Translations under genes and position numbers: made by a program
Assembly (NCBI GenBank): GCA_017436845.1
Contig: JAFSCJ010000011.1
Location: 51,638 to 115,637, forward strand
DNA from: Muribaculaceae bacterium
GTDB lineage: Bacteria > Bacteroidota > Bacteroidia > Bacteroidales > Muribaculaceae
DNA: 64,000 bases
Direction of reading: 5' to 3'
Shown here: one piece after another, positions 44,068-53,226 of the stretch
Layout of the letters: every line of letters begins with the position of its first letter
Numbering within the stretch: position 1 is the stretch's first letter
Notes under the pieces: model-generated
Told to the model about the DNA's origin: nothing
Database searches by the model: none
The model's input: only the letters and a program-made list of their open reading frames with translations

Positions 44068-44526
44068 ATGACAAATAAAAAAGAACTTGCAGTAGCTGCA
44101 TTGCAAAATGGTACGGTTATCGACCATATTCCTTCGTCAATGCTTTTCAATGCAGTAAAGATTTTAGGAATAGAGAATATAGAGACTCATGTTACCATTG
44201 GAAATAATCTCGAAAGCAGTAAATTAGGGACAAAAGGAATCATAAAGGTTGCTGATGTGTTTTTCCCTGAAGCAACGTTAAATCGCATTGCTTTGATTGC
44301 TCCAACTGCAAAGGTTAATATAATCAGAGATTTTGAGGTGGTGGAGAAACGCCAAGTGGCATTGCCCGATACTATTGTGGGTATTGTAAAATGTGGCAAT
44401 CCCAAGTGTATAACAAATAATGAACCGATGAAAACTCGTTTTGAAGTTGTTGACCGTGATGATGTTACGATACGTTGCCATTATTGTGGACACACTGTAA
44501 CGAGTAAAGATGCTCAAATAATTTGA
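44068..44526 (+). CDS. pyrI: aspartate carbamoyltransferase, regulatory subunit
   Basis: A 152-residue subunit that binds CTP/ATP and a structural zinc. The N-terminal nucleotide domain (GTVIDHIPSSMLFNAVKILGI) and the C-terminal zinc cluster (VKCGNPKCITN and RCHYCGHTV, four Cys) are clear. The holoenzyme with PyrB is a dodecamer of the E. coli type, feedback-inhibited by CTP. Confidence 0.97.
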   Translation: MTNKKELAVAALQNGTVIDHIPSSMLFNAVKILGIENIETHVTIGNNLESSKLGTKGIIKVADVFFPEATLNRIALIAPTAKVNIIRDFEVVEKRQVALPDTIVGIVKCGNPKCITNNEPMKTRFEVVDRDDVTIRCHYCGHTVTSKDAQII

Positions 44527-44539
44527 TGATATAGAGTAT

Positions 44540-45112
44540 ATGAAGCAGAGCTGGAAGCCTGGTACGATGATATATCCGTTGCCTGCGGTGTTGGTGAGTT
44601 GTGGGAGCACGCCTGAAATGCGCAATCTCATTACAGTTGCATGGACAGGAACGGTGTGTACCAATCCGGCAATGTGTTATATTTCTGTGCGTCCTGAGCG
44701 ATATAGCTATGAGATAATAAAGCAAGAGATGCAGTTTACTATAAATCTCACTACTGAAGAGATGGCTCGTGCAGTAGATTGGTGTGGTGTGAAATCGGGT
44801 AGAGATTTTGATAAATGGAAAGAGATGGGGTTGACTCCGATGGATGGGTTTGCTGTCTCATCGCCATATATTGAGGAATCACCATTGAGTATTGAGTGTC
44901 GAGTAAAAGAGATAATCCCATTAGGCAGTCATCACATGTTTCTTGCTGAGGTGGTAAATGTGCTTGCCGATGAAAAATATCTTAATCCCGAAACAGGGGC
45001 TTTTGATTTGGGGAAAGCTGGGCTGATAAATTATAGTCATGGGGCTTATTATCTGCAAGGAGAGAAAATAGGCAAGTTTGGATGGACTGTGCAGAAGAAA
45101 AAGAAAAAATAA
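44540..45112 (+). CDS. flavin reductase family protein
   Basis: A 190-residue FMN-binding split-barrel protein. Family elements are PVVLV-like ALPAVLVSCG strands, NLITVAWTGTVCTNPAMCYISV with the flavin-binding turn, the Arg in VRPERYSYEII, and LSIECRVKEIIPLGSHHMFLAEVV. Members act as flavin or protein-bound FMN reductases; partner and substrate are unknown. It ends in a poly-Lys tail. It lies between pyrI (13 bases) and glyA (17 bases) and is probably in the same transcript. Confidence 0.85.
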   Translation: MKQSWKPGTMIYPLPAVLVSCGSTPEMRNLITVAWTGTVCTNPAMCYISVRPERYSYEIIKQEMQFTINLTTEEMARAVDWCGVKSGRDFDKWKEMGLTPMDGFAVSSPYIEESPLSIECRVKEIIPLGSHHMFLAEVVNVLADEKYLNPETGAFDLGKAGLINYSHGAYYLQGEKIGKFGWTVQKKKKK

Positions 45113-45129
45113 TTTAACCAAAAATATTT

Positions 45130-46410
45130 ATGGAAAGAGACAACAAAATTTTTGACATTATTGAGCGGGAACATCAACGTCAACGTCATGGTATTGAGTT
45201 GATTGCTTCTGAAAACTTTGTTAGTGACCAAGTAATGCAAGCTATGGGTTCATGCTTGACAAATAAGTATGCTGAAGGTTATCCTGGTCATCGTTATTAT
45301 GGAGGTTGCCAAGTGGTTGACGAAGCAGAGCAACTTGCTATTGATCGTTTGAAAGAGATATTTGGTGCGTCTTATGCCAACGTGCAACCCCACTCAGGTG
45401 CGCAAGCAAATATGGCTGTGTTTATGGCATGTATGCACCCCGGAGATAAATTCCTCGGTTTGAATCTTGCTCATGGTGGACACCTTTCACATGGTAGCCC
45501 TGTGAACTTCTCTGGTCTTATGTTCCAAGCATTGGAATATAATGTTAAAGAGGATACCGGTCTTGTTGACTATGAACAAATGGAAGAAGTGGCTCGTCGA
45601 GAACGTCCTAAATTAATCATCGGTGGTGCGAGTGCTTATTCTCGTGAGTGGGATTATGCACGTATGCGTCATCTTGCAGATGAAATTGGTGCTATATTCA
45701 TGGTTGACATGGCTCATCCTGCAGGTCTTATCGCCGCCGGATTGCTTGATAATCCGGTAAAATATGCCCACATCGTAACATCTACAACTCACAAAACTCT
45801 TCGTGGCCCTCGTGGTGGTATCATTTTGCTTGGTGAAGACTTTGAAAACCCATGGGGAAAAAAGACGCCAAAGGGGGTTACCCGCATGATGTCTTCTCTT
45901 CTTGACTCAGCTGTGTTCCCAGGAGTGCAAGGTGGTCCGCTTGAACATGTGATTGCAGCAAAAGCTGTTGCATTTGGGGAAGCGTTGCAACCTTCTTATA
46001 AAGAATACCAGGCACAAGTTAAGAAAAATGCAGCTGTTATGGCTCAAGCTCTTGTTGATAAGGGTTATAAGATTATTTCAGGTGGGACCGATAATCACTG
46101 TATGCTTGTTGACCTTCGTACTAAATTCCCTAAATTGACTGGTAAAGTGGCTGAAAAGGTGCTTGTAGATGCAGATATTACTGCTAATAAAAACATGGTA
46201 CCATTTGATAGCCGTTCTCCATTCCAAACATCAGGTATTCGCCTTGGGACTCCTGCTATCACTACTCGTGGTGCAAAAGAAGAACTTATGGGAGAAATCG
46301 TGGAAATGATTGATACTGTTCTATCTAATCCTGAAGATGAAAAGATGATTGCATCAGTGCGTGAGAAAGTTAACAAAACAATGGAAGAATATCCAATGTT
46401 TGCTTACTAA
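45130..46410 (+). CDS. glyA: serine hydroxymethyltransferase
   Basis: A 426-residue PLP enzyme interconverting serine and glycine with tetrahydrofolate as carbon carrier. It has [44 protein letters not shown], the PLP Lys in [14 protein letters not shown], and [12 protein letters not shown] at the substrate-binding end. Standard length. Ends the pyr-glyA run at a strong terminator. Confidence 0.98.
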   Translation: MERDNKIFDIIEREHQRQRHGIELIASENFVSDQVMQAMGSCLTNKYAEGYPGHRYYGGCQVVDEAEQLAIDRLKEIFGASYANVQPHSGAQANMAVFMACMHPGDKFLGLNLAHGGHLSHGSPVNFSGLMFQALEYNVKEDTGLVDYEQMEEVARRERPKLIIGGASAYSREWDYARMRHLADEIGAIFMVDMAHPAGLIAAGLLDNPVKYAHIVTSTTHKTLRGPRGGIILLGEDFENPWGKKTPKGVTRMMSSLLDSAVFPGVQGGPLEHVIAAKAVAFGEALQPSYKEYQAQVKKNAAVMAQALVDKGYKIISGGTDNHCMLVDLRTKFPKLTGKVAEKVLVDADITANKNMVPFDSRSPFQTSGIRLGTPAITTRGAKEELMGEIVEMIDTVLSNPEDEKMIASVREKVNKTMEEYPMFAY

Positions 46411-46437
46411 TCAGATATTTTACATTCCAAATAAGAT

Positions 46438-46467
46438 AAAGGTTGCGACACAAACATCGCAACCTTT
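46438..46467 (+). terminator. terminator after glyA
   Basis: An 11-bp perfect stem (46438-46448 with 46457-46467) with an eight-base loop, followed by ATTCTTTT. Confidence 0.85.
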
Positions 46468-46512
46468 ATTCTTTTAATAGTAGGGTTGTTATGAATTGCG
46501 CATTAAAATTTG

Positions 46513-46520
46513 TATCTTTG
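46513..46520 (+). promoter_or_regulatory. -7 promoter element directly before plsC
   Basis: TATCTTTG ends 4 bases before the ATG at 46525, so transcription would begin at or next to the start codon. TTG at 46486-46488 is 24 bases upstream, a little further than usual. Confidence 0.5.
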
Positions 46521-46524
46521 CAAT

Positions 46525-47250
46525 ATGATTTACTTATATCGAATTTATCAATTGTTTATAATGTTGCCTATAGCTCTTGTGGCAACATCTTTAACTGCAC
46601 TATTGACAATAGTAGTGTGCGCATTTGGCGATGCAAGTCGTAGTAGCTATTATTTAGCATTGTCATGGGCAAAGGTTATGTGTTGGGTGTCATTAGTGAA
46701 AGTAACTATAAATGGTCGTGAGAATATTAATACTAAAACATCTTATGTTTTTGTAGCAAACCACCAAGGAGCTTACGATATTTTTGCTATATATGGTTAT
46801 CTCGGGCATAATTTCAAGTGGATGATGAAGAAAAGCTTGGAAAAAATCCCTTTGGTGGGATATGCTTGTCGTCGCGCCGGCCAAATTTTTGTAGATAATT
46901 CTTCTCCCACAGCCGTGCGTAAAACAATGGAAGATGCAGAAAAGAGATTGCAAGGGGGGATGTCTGTGGTCGCTTTTCCTGAAGGGACACGCTCAAAGAA
47001 TGGCAAGATGCGTTCATTTAAGCGTGGCGCATATCAGTTGGCTGTAGAATTTGGGCTTCCTGTAGTGCCAATCACTATTTCAGGGGCTTATGAAATCATG
47101 CCAAAAGATGCAAAATTGCCTAAATGGGGTCATGTTGTGTTGACAATTCACAAGCCTATATATGCTCCGGAGCAAGGACATGACATGGCTCATCTCATGG
47201 ACGAATCTTATAACGCAATTGCATCGGCTCTACCACAGAGATATAAATAA
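46525..47250 (+). CDS. plsC: 1-acyl-sn-glycerol-3-phosphate acyltransferase
   Basis: A 241-residue inner-membrane enzyme that makes phosphatidic acid. An N-terminal hydrophobic helix precedes the acyltransferase motifs: FVANHQGAYDIFAIY (NHxxxxD), GQIFVDNSS, FPEGTRSKNG and VPITISGAYEIMP. I take the ATG at 46525; a TTG start at 46510 overlaps the promoter element and is rejected. If the message is not leaderless, the ATG at 46561 (MLPIALV) is the alternative. Followed after 12 bases by the LptF/G gene. Confidence 0.92.
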   Translation: MIYLYRIYQLFIMLPIALVATSLTALLTIVVCAFGDASRSSYYLALSWAKVMCWVSLVKVTINGRENINTKTSYVFVANHQGAYDIFAIYGYLGHNFKWMMKKSLEKIPLVGYACRRAGQIFVDNSSPTAVRKTMEDAEKRLQGGMSVVAFPEGTRSKNGKMRSFKRGAYQLAVEFGLPVVPITISGAYEIMPKDAKLPKWGHVVLTIHKPIYAPEQGHDMAHLMDESYNAIASALPQRYK

Positions 47251-47262
47251 AAAAGGAGAAAG

Positions 47263-49167
47263 ATGCTTAAGGTAAAAAGACTATATACATTTATGTTAGA
47301 GAGCTTTATGCCTCTATTCTTTATGACATTTTTTATATGTCTTTTTATAGTTTTGATGCAATTCTTGTGGCGATACATTGACGACCTTGTTGGGAAAGGT
47401 CTTGAAGTGGGTGTTATTGCTGAATTATTCTTTTATGCTGCATTGACAATGGTGCCGATGGCATTACCATTGGCGGTGCTGTTGGCATCGTTGATGACCT
47501 TTGGTAATCTCGGTGAGCGATTTGAGTTAACAGCAATGAAAGCTTCAGGGGTATCGCTATTGAAGTCAATGCGTCCTCTTGTAGTTTTGATGATTTTTGT
47601 CGCAATTGGTGCTTTCTTTTTTCAAAACAATGTATTGCCTGTTGCGCAAACAAAAATGTGGACACTTCTATATTCAATGCGTCAAAAATCTCCGGAACTT
47701 GAAATTCCTGAAGGGGTTTTCTATGACCAAATTCCCGGATATAACCTATTTGTAGAAAAGAAGGATAGAGATACCGGTGTATTATATGATTTGATGATAT
47801 ATGATGTGTCGGCTGGTTTTGATAACGCACGTGTAATCCTTGCTGATTCAGGGAAAATGAGCTTTACTGCTGACAAGACTCATCTATTTCTAAATTTATA
47901 TAGTGGAGAACAATTTGAAAACTTGAAAGAACAAGGATCTTCATCAGGGAATGTCCCTTATCGCCGAGAGTCTTTCTCAAATAAAGATATTCTGATTGCG
48001 TTTGATGCTAATTTTAACCGAATGGATGAAGAGGGTATGCGCAATCAATATGTTGGGAAAAACATCTCAGAACTGCAAGCTACAATTGATTCAGTACAAT
48101 CAAGAGTAGATAGTATCGGGAGGATGTATGGGCAAGCGATAAAAGAGATTCCTTATTTTGGTGTAACATATTATAAACGCTCTTATGTCAATGGTAAACT
48201 AACACAAGTCAAGCAACAACCGGTTGTGTTGACCACTCCCATTAATATTGACTCCGTGTTTGATGGAGAGAGTCCAGCTGAATATAAAGGATATTTGGCA
48301 CAGGCTTTAAACAAAGCAAAACGCCATCAGCAAGATTATGAATATAAGAGCTATCAAATGAAAGATGACCGCAAGACAATTCGTCGTCATGATATTGAAT
48401 TGCAAAAGAAATTCACGTTGTCATTTGCATGTATTATATTCTTCTTTATTGGTGCTCCTCTCGGTGCTATTATTCGCAAAGGTGGACTTGGAATGCCTTT
48501 AGTGATATCAGTTATCTTGTTTATCTTTTATTATATAATTGATAATACCGGTTATAAGATGGCTCGTGAGGGACGTATTGAAGTTTGGCAAGGGATGTGG
48601 CTCAGCTCTGCAGTATTGTTGCCGTTGGGGATATTCTTTACTTATAAAGCGGTTAATGACTCTGCAGTATTCAACCGAGATGCCTATATGAATTTTTTCC
48701 GTCGTTTGTTTGGCATGAATGAAATGCGAAATGTTCAATTGAAAGAGGTGGTTATGGATGATGTTATCGAAGAGGTAGCATTATCGAAAATAGATGCGTT
48801 GAAACAAAAAAGTCAATCATTCCTTTCTCTAAATAAAAAACCACAATCTTATTTAAATTATTGGTTAAAAGGATATAGCCGAACTGAACTCCATGAAATA
48901 TCGTCAGAAATGGAGGATTTAGTCCAATATATGTCTAACTCGCAGAATAAAATCATTATAAATAAATTGATGGATTATCCTATATTGAGAAGCCTTTGGT
49001 TGTATCACCCAACAAATTATAAGTGGTTGGCATATACATGTATCGCATTGTTCCCAATAGGGTTGCCTATGTATTTGATAGGACTCAAAAGCCAAAGTAG
49101 ATTAAAAAATGAAATCAAGGCGATTATCAATGTGAGCAATGATTTAGAGAAACAATTAAAAAAGTAA
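47263..49167 (+). CDS. LptF/LptG family lipopolysaccharide export permease
   Basis: A 634-residue inner-membrane permease of the YjgP/YjgQ family, the transmembrane part of the LPS export ABC transporter. Helices near residues 18-40, 60-85, 105-125 and then 380-470 flank a periplasmic jelly-roll domain (about 140-380). Family motifs are YTFMLESFMPLFFMTFFICLF, PMALPLAVLLASLMTFGNLGE and ALKASGVSLL-like TAMKASGVSLLKSM. It has a C-terminal extension of about 120 residues after the last usual helix, including one more hydrophobic segment, as in other Bacteroidota members. No LptB gene is nearby. Confidence 0.92.
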   Translation: MLKVKRLYTFMLESFMPLFFMTFFICLFIVLMQFLWRYIDDLVGKGLEVGVIAELFFYAALTMVPMALPLAVLLASLMTFGNLGERFELTAMKASGVSLLKSMRPLVVLMIFVAIGAFFFQNNVLPVAQTKMWTLLYSMRQKSPELEIPEGVFYDQIPGYNLFVEKKDRDTGVLYDLMIYDVSAGFDNARVILADSGKMSFTADKTHLFLNLYSGEQFENLKEQGSSSGNVPYRRESFSNKDILIAFDANFNRMDEEGMRNQYVGKNISELQATIDSVQSRVDSIGRMYGQAIKEIPYFGVTYYKRSYVNGKLTQVKQQPVVLTTPINIDSVFDGESPAEYKGYLAQALNKAKRHQQDYEYKSYQMKDDRKTIRRHDIELQKKFTLSFACIIFFFIGAPLGAIIRKGGLGMPLVISVILFIFYYIIDNTGYKMAREGRIEVWQGMWLSSAVLLPLGIFFTYKAVNDSAVFNRDAYMNFFRRLFGMNEMRNVQLKEVVMDDVIEEVALSKIDALKQKSQSFLSLNKKPQSYLNYWLKGYSRTELHEISSEMEDLVQYMSNSQNKIIINKLMDYPILRSLWLYHPTNYKWLAYTCIALFPIGLPMYLIGLKSQSRLKNEIKAIINVSNDLEKQLKK

Positions 49168-49192
49168 TCAAACAAAGCAATAATATACAATA

Positions 49193-50404
49193 ATGCAAGC
49201 GATAAAATTAGACTCAATAGAAGAAGCATTAAAGGACTTCAAAGAAGGTAAATTTGTAATAGTTGTCGATGATGAAGATCGTGAAAATGAAGGCGATCTC
49301 ATTGTGGCAGCTGAAAAAATAACACCTGAACAAGTTAATTTTATGCTTAAAAATGCTCGAGGTGTTTTGTGTGTTCCCATAACATTATCAAGATGTCGTG
49401 AGTTGCAATTAAACCGTCAAGTCGATGATAATACTTCAGTATTGGGAACTCCATTTACGGTAACTGTTGATAAACTCGAAGGTTGCTCTACAGGAGTATC
49501 TATTGAGGATCGCGCTGCAACAATACGCGCATTGGCCGATCCGGCTTCTACCCCTGAAACATTTGGCCGCCCTGGTCACATCAATCCATTGTATGCACAG
49601 GATCAAGGCGTTTTGCATCGTGCAGGACACACTGAGGCAGGTGTTGACATGGCTCGCCTTGCAGGGTTATATCCGGCTGCTGCATTGATGGAGATAATGA
49701 GTGATGATGGAACAATGGCACGTTTGCCAGAGTTGCGCCGTCTTGCTGATGAATGGGATATGAAATTGATATCGATTCGTGACCTTATCGCTTATCGCTT
49801 AAAGCAAGAGTCTCTTGTGGAAAAGGGAGAAGAGGTAGATATGCCAACAGAGTATGGCCATTTCCGACTCATTCCCTTCCGTCAAAAAAGTAATGGACTT
49901 GAACATATTGCGATAATAAAAGGTGATGTATCTAATGGTGATCCTGTGCTTGTAAGAGTTCATTCATCATGCGCAACAGGTGATATTTTTGGCTCAAAAC
50001 GTTGCGATTGTGGAGAGCAGCTACACAAAGCAATGCAGATGATTGAAAAAGAGGGTCGAGGTGTTGTTGTATATCTCAACCAAGAAGGTCGCGGAATTGG
50101 TTTGATGGATAAAATCAGAGCATATAAATTACAGGAAGACGGATTAGATACAGTTGATGCTAATATCCATCTTGGTCACAAAGCTGATGAGCGTGATTAT
50201 GGAGTTGGTGCTCAAATCCTTCGCTCATTAGGCGTTGAAAAAATGAGACTGATTTCCAACAACCCTGTTAAGCGCATCGGTCTTGAGGGCTATGGGTTAA
50301 ATGTTGAAGAAAATGTTCCAATTGAGATTGAACCCAACGAGTACAATCGTTTCTACATGCAAACAAAGAAAACTCGCATGGGACATGACCTCCACAAACT
50401 ATAG
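49193..50404 (+). CDS. ribBA: bifunctional DHBP synthase/GTP cyclohydrolase II
   Basis: A 403-residue riboflavin-synthesis enzyme. Residues 1-205 are RibB ([48 protein letters not shown]); residues 210-403 are RibA with the zinc Cys cluster [17 protein letters not shown], the [12 protein letters not shown] motif and [13 protein letters not shown]. Both halves appear complete and active. It closes the plsC operon (25-base gap), followed by a weak terminator. Confidence 0.97.
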   Translation: MQAIKLDSIEEALKDFKEGKFVIVVDDEDRENEGDLIVAAEKITPEQVNFMLKNARGVLCVPITLSRCRELQLNRQVDDNTSVLGTPFTVTVDKLEGCSTGVSIEDRAATIRALADPASTPETFGRPGHINPLYAQDQGVLHRAGHTEAGVDMARLAGLYPAAALMEIMSDDGTMARLPELRRLADEWDMKLISIRDLIAYRLKQESLVEKGEEVDMPTEYGHFRLIPFRQKSNGLEHIAIIKGDVSNGDPVLVRVHSSCATGDIFGSKRCDCGEQLHKAMQMIEKEGRGVVVYLNQEGRGIGLMDKIRAYKLQEDGLDTVDANIHLGHKADERDYGVGAQILRSLGVEKMRLISNNPVKRIGLEGYGLNVEENVPIEIEPNEYNRFYMQTKKTRMGHDLHKL

Positions 50405-50411
50405 TTCGTTA

Positions 50412-50450
50412 TTAACGTGAGTTTTATATAGAATATTGAGCTCACGTTAA
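50412..50450 (+). terminator. possible terminator after ribBA
   Basis: A 10-bp perfect stem (50412-50421 with 50441-50450, TTAACGTGAG / CTCACGTTAA) with a 19-base loop; the following sequence is AT-rich but has no long T-tract. Confidence 0.5.
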
Positions 50451-50551
50451 ATAATACATTAATTGCTGATTAGCGATATTAGATGAATTGCTCACCTAAA
50501 ATAAGGGAACTATCGCGAAACGACTTAGGGGTATATGTATAAGAGATTATC

Positions 50552-51871
50552 TCAATTTTGATACTGACTTATAGGAAAATGGATGACGAAGCGAGTGAGG
50601 CTGTCGTTATAGGTGCGGAGCGAAAAACGACAATTGTGTTTCATTAGTGTTTCTCGTATAAATATCAATCCAAGTCCTTGCCCATTGGGCTTTGTTGAGA
50701 AGAATGGGGTGAATAATTTGTTTGCAGTATCGTTATCAATTCCTTTTCCTGTATCAGAAATTTCGATTATAGGTGAATCTTCGGTATAGGTTTTAATAGA
50801 GATTGTTCCATTATTGCCAATACTTTCGATGGCATTTTTGATAATGTTTACAATAGCATGTTCTATCAAAGGTCCATCAATCATTACCGGAAGAGGATTA
50901 GGACATAAATCAATGTTGATTGAAATGCCGTTTTCAGTACACACGCTTTCCATAATAGATGCACAATGTGACGCACATTCATTGAGGTCATTTATAGACA
51001 AGTCGGGTTCCGGAATTTTTACAACATCGGCAAATCGTGTAATAAAATTACTCATCCCATGGCTACGTTCAATGCACACTTGTAGAGCATATTGCAGGTC
51101 CTCGCAATTTTCAATTGTTGCAAGGGTGTCATTTATCATGTCAAGCGTAGATGTAACTCCAGCAACACTATTATTTACTTCATGAGCAATCATGCGGATA
51201 ACCTTTTCATAGGCCTTCTTTTCAGCTTTCATAACCTCAGATGTCAAGCTTTCAATTAAGATAAATGGATGATAAAATCCACGATCTACAAATGAAAGTT
51301 TAGAACATCGATATATCATTGCATCACCAATGCGTAATGTCTCAGTTGCTCCTTGTGGAACGTGATGCAATCTATCGGCAAGAGGTGTAGATAACTCCTC
51401 AATTGTTTTTCCTATAGCAGTATTATCAGAACTTACCCCAAGGAATTGTACTGCTGATGCGTTAATTGATGTTATTTTGTTGTCAAAGTCGAGGATTATA
51501 ACTCCCATTGGTGACGATTTGATGATGAGATCGAGGAAATAGTTTTGTTCACGCAACCGCAAACGCTCCGTTTTTAATTCACTCATCATGCGGTTAAACA
51601 CATCCACAATGCGGTCGGCATCATGTTGCCCAACATGGGATAAACGACTGCTGAAATCCTGCTCATTTAGCAAGTTCATACCATTAGCCAAAGCATCAAG
51701 CGTTTTTAATACTTTGAAATAAAAGTACCCAATAAAACATAGACACAAAGCTAAGAAACACTCTGCGAGATAGAATATTGTAGAGTCTAAAGATGTTGAA
51801 ATCTTTAGCAGAAAGATGCTTGTCGCTAAAAGCAAAATTGCGAGACAAATAAAAAGAGTTCTTAGCTTCAT
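50552..51871 (-). CDS. sensor histidine kinase of the exporter-linked two-component system
   Basis: A 439-residue kinase. Two transmembrane helices (about residues 4-23 and 31-53) are separated by only a few residues, so there is almost no periplasmic sensor; signals probably come through the membrane or from partner proteins. A HAMP-like helix is followed by a PAS domain (DLIIKSSPMGVIILDFDNKI), the HisKA box with His230 (RMIAHEVNNSVAGV) and an HATPase with NIIKNAIES, DTGKGID and GQGLGLIFI. It lies one base after the response regulator and is the last gene of the module. Its partner is certainly the regulator upstream. Confidence 0.9.
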   Translation of the reverse strand: MKLRTLFICLAILLLATSIFLLKISTSLDSTIFYLAECFLALCLCFIGYFYFKVLKTLDALANGMNLLNEQDFSSRLSHVGQHDADRIVDVFNRMMSELKTERLRLREQNYFLDLIIKSSPMGVIILDFDNKITSINASAVQFLGVSSDNTAIGKTIEELSTPLADRLHHVPQGATETLRIGDAMIYRCSKLSFVDRGFYHPFILIESLTSEVMKAEKKAYEKVIRMIAHEVNNSVAGVTSTLDMINDTLATIENCEDLQYALQVCIERSHGMSNFITRFADVVKIPEPDLSINDLNECASHCASIMESVCTENGISINIDLCPNPLPVMIDGPLIEHAIVNIIKNAIESIGNNGTISIKTYTEDSPIIEISDTGKGIDNDTANKLFTPFFSTKPNGQGLGLIFIRETLMKHNCRFSLRTYNDSLTRFVIHFPISQYQN

Positions 51872-51872
51872 T

Positions 51873-53210
51873 CTATAGAGAGTATTTTTCCATTCGGCGG
51901 TATAATGCTTGTCGGGTAATCCCTAAAGACTGTGCAACTTGTGATAAGTTTCCACGATATTGTTCAAGAGCCTTAGCTATTGTTTGTCGTTCTACCTCTT
52001 CCAATGTAAATAATGAAGAAGGAGTATTCTCGGTGTTGATATTCATCGCACAAGTAGCTTTATATTCACGTCTGAAAGCGTCGGCATTTAATCGAGGACT
52101 ATCATTGATGAGCAATGTGCGTTCCACAAGATTTTTCAACTCACGAATATTTCCTGAATAGGGTAATCCTTTGAGAAAATCCATTGCATCATCAGTAATA
52201 ATTGCAGGTTTAGCTCCATTTTGAGAATATAGCAGTTTGGCAAAATGATTAACAAGCAAAGGTATATCTTCAACACGTTCTCTTAAAGGAGGAAGATGCA
52301 ATGTTATGAGGCTAATGCGGTAAAACAAATCTTCACGAAAATCCTTCTCGGCAACCATTTGTCGGAGGTCGGCATTTGTAGCACAGATAACACGCACATC
52401 GGTGCGTCGTTGACGGCTGTCTCCTAAAACTTCATAGGTGCGATCTTGTAATACTCGCAATAATTTTACTTGGCAATTCTTTTCCAAATCGCCTATCTCG
52501 TCAAGAAAAATAGAGCCTTTATCGGCAATCTCAAAACGCCCTTGACGATCCGCTACTGCCCCGGTAAACGAGCCTTTGCGATGACCAAACATTTCACTCT
52601 CAAAAAGGCTTTGTGATATGCCTCCAAGATTTACTTTAACAAATGCATGTGATTGACGATTACTATTGCGATGAATCGCTTCGGCTATTAATTCTTTACC
52701 CGTACCACTTTCACCGGTAATTAATACTGAAGCATCGGTGCGAGCGATGCGCTTAACTGTTTCAAGAACTGATAATAGTTGAGGACTTTCTCCAATTATG
52801 CCACATCGATTAAAATCATCTGAAGCAATAGGCATAGAGCCTTCGGTTAGCTCTATCGCTGTCTTTACTCGTTGCAATAATGAAATATTGTCCCAAGGTT
52901 TAGTGATAAAATCTTGTGCACCTGCTTTTATCCCATCAACTGCGAGTTGAATGTTGCCCCATGCTGTCATTAATATTACAGGAACAAGAGGTTGGAATAA
53001 TCTGATTTGTTTAAGTAAAGTCAGTCCCTCAACTCCATCGGTTGATAGAGAGTAGTTCATATCCAATAGTATCAATTGTGGTGCCGTATTTCTAATAATG
53101 CAAATCGCTTCAGCAGGAGAGGCGACTGCCTCAACGCTATATCCGGCACGTTTTAACACCAAAGATAATGAGGTGCGTATTACAATATCGTCATCAACAA
53201 CAAGTATCAT
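51873..53210 (-). CDS. sigma-54-dependent response regulator (NtrC family)
   Basis: A 445-residue enhancer-binding protein. The receiver domain (VVDDDIVIRTSL, phosphoacceptor Asp50, TKPWDN with Lys104) is followed by an AAA+ domain, with Walker A GESGTGKE (residues 166-173), the sigma-54 contact loop GSFTGA (213-218, Ser in place of the usual Ala), and the R-finger region; a Fis-type helix-turn-helix (NLSQVAQSLGITRQALYRRM) closes it. It activates sigma-54 promoters from a distance when phosphorylated. Its own promoter TATATTTG (53222-53215) ends 4 bases before the ATG, inside the module. The palindrome and promoter at 59358-59434 are its likeliest targets. Confidence 0.92.
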   Translation of the reverse strand: MILVVDDDIVIRTSLSLVLKRAGYSVEAVASPAEAICIIRNTAPQLILLDMNYSLSTDGVEGLTLLKQIRLFQPLVPVILMTAWGNIQLAVDGIKAGAQDFITKPWDNISLLQRVKTAIELTEGSMPIASDDFNRCGIIGESPQLLSVLETVKRIARTDASVLITGESGTGKELIAEAIHRNSNRQSHAFVKVNLGGISQSLFESEMFGHRKGSFTGAVADRQGRFEIADKGSIFLDEIGDLEKNCQVKLLRVLQDRTYEVLGDSRQRRTDVRVICATNADLRQMVAEKDFREDLFYRISLITLHLPPLRERVEDIPLLVNHFAKLLYSQNGAKPAIITDDAMDFLKGLPYSGNIRELKNLVERTLLINDSPRLNADAFRREYKATCAMNINTENTPSSLFTLEEVERQTIAKALEQYRGNLSQVAQSLGITRQALYRRMEKYSL

Positions 53211-53226
53211 AATGCAAATATAGTTA

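Noticed and set aside
46510..46524. TTG start for plsC, five residues upstream
   Set aside because: It lies on or before the TATCTTTG promoter element and would not be transcribed.
50473..50516. GCGATA/TATCGC inverted repeat between ribBA and the kinase gene
   Set aside because: Arms of 6 bp with a 32-base loop are expected by chance in AT-rich DNA.
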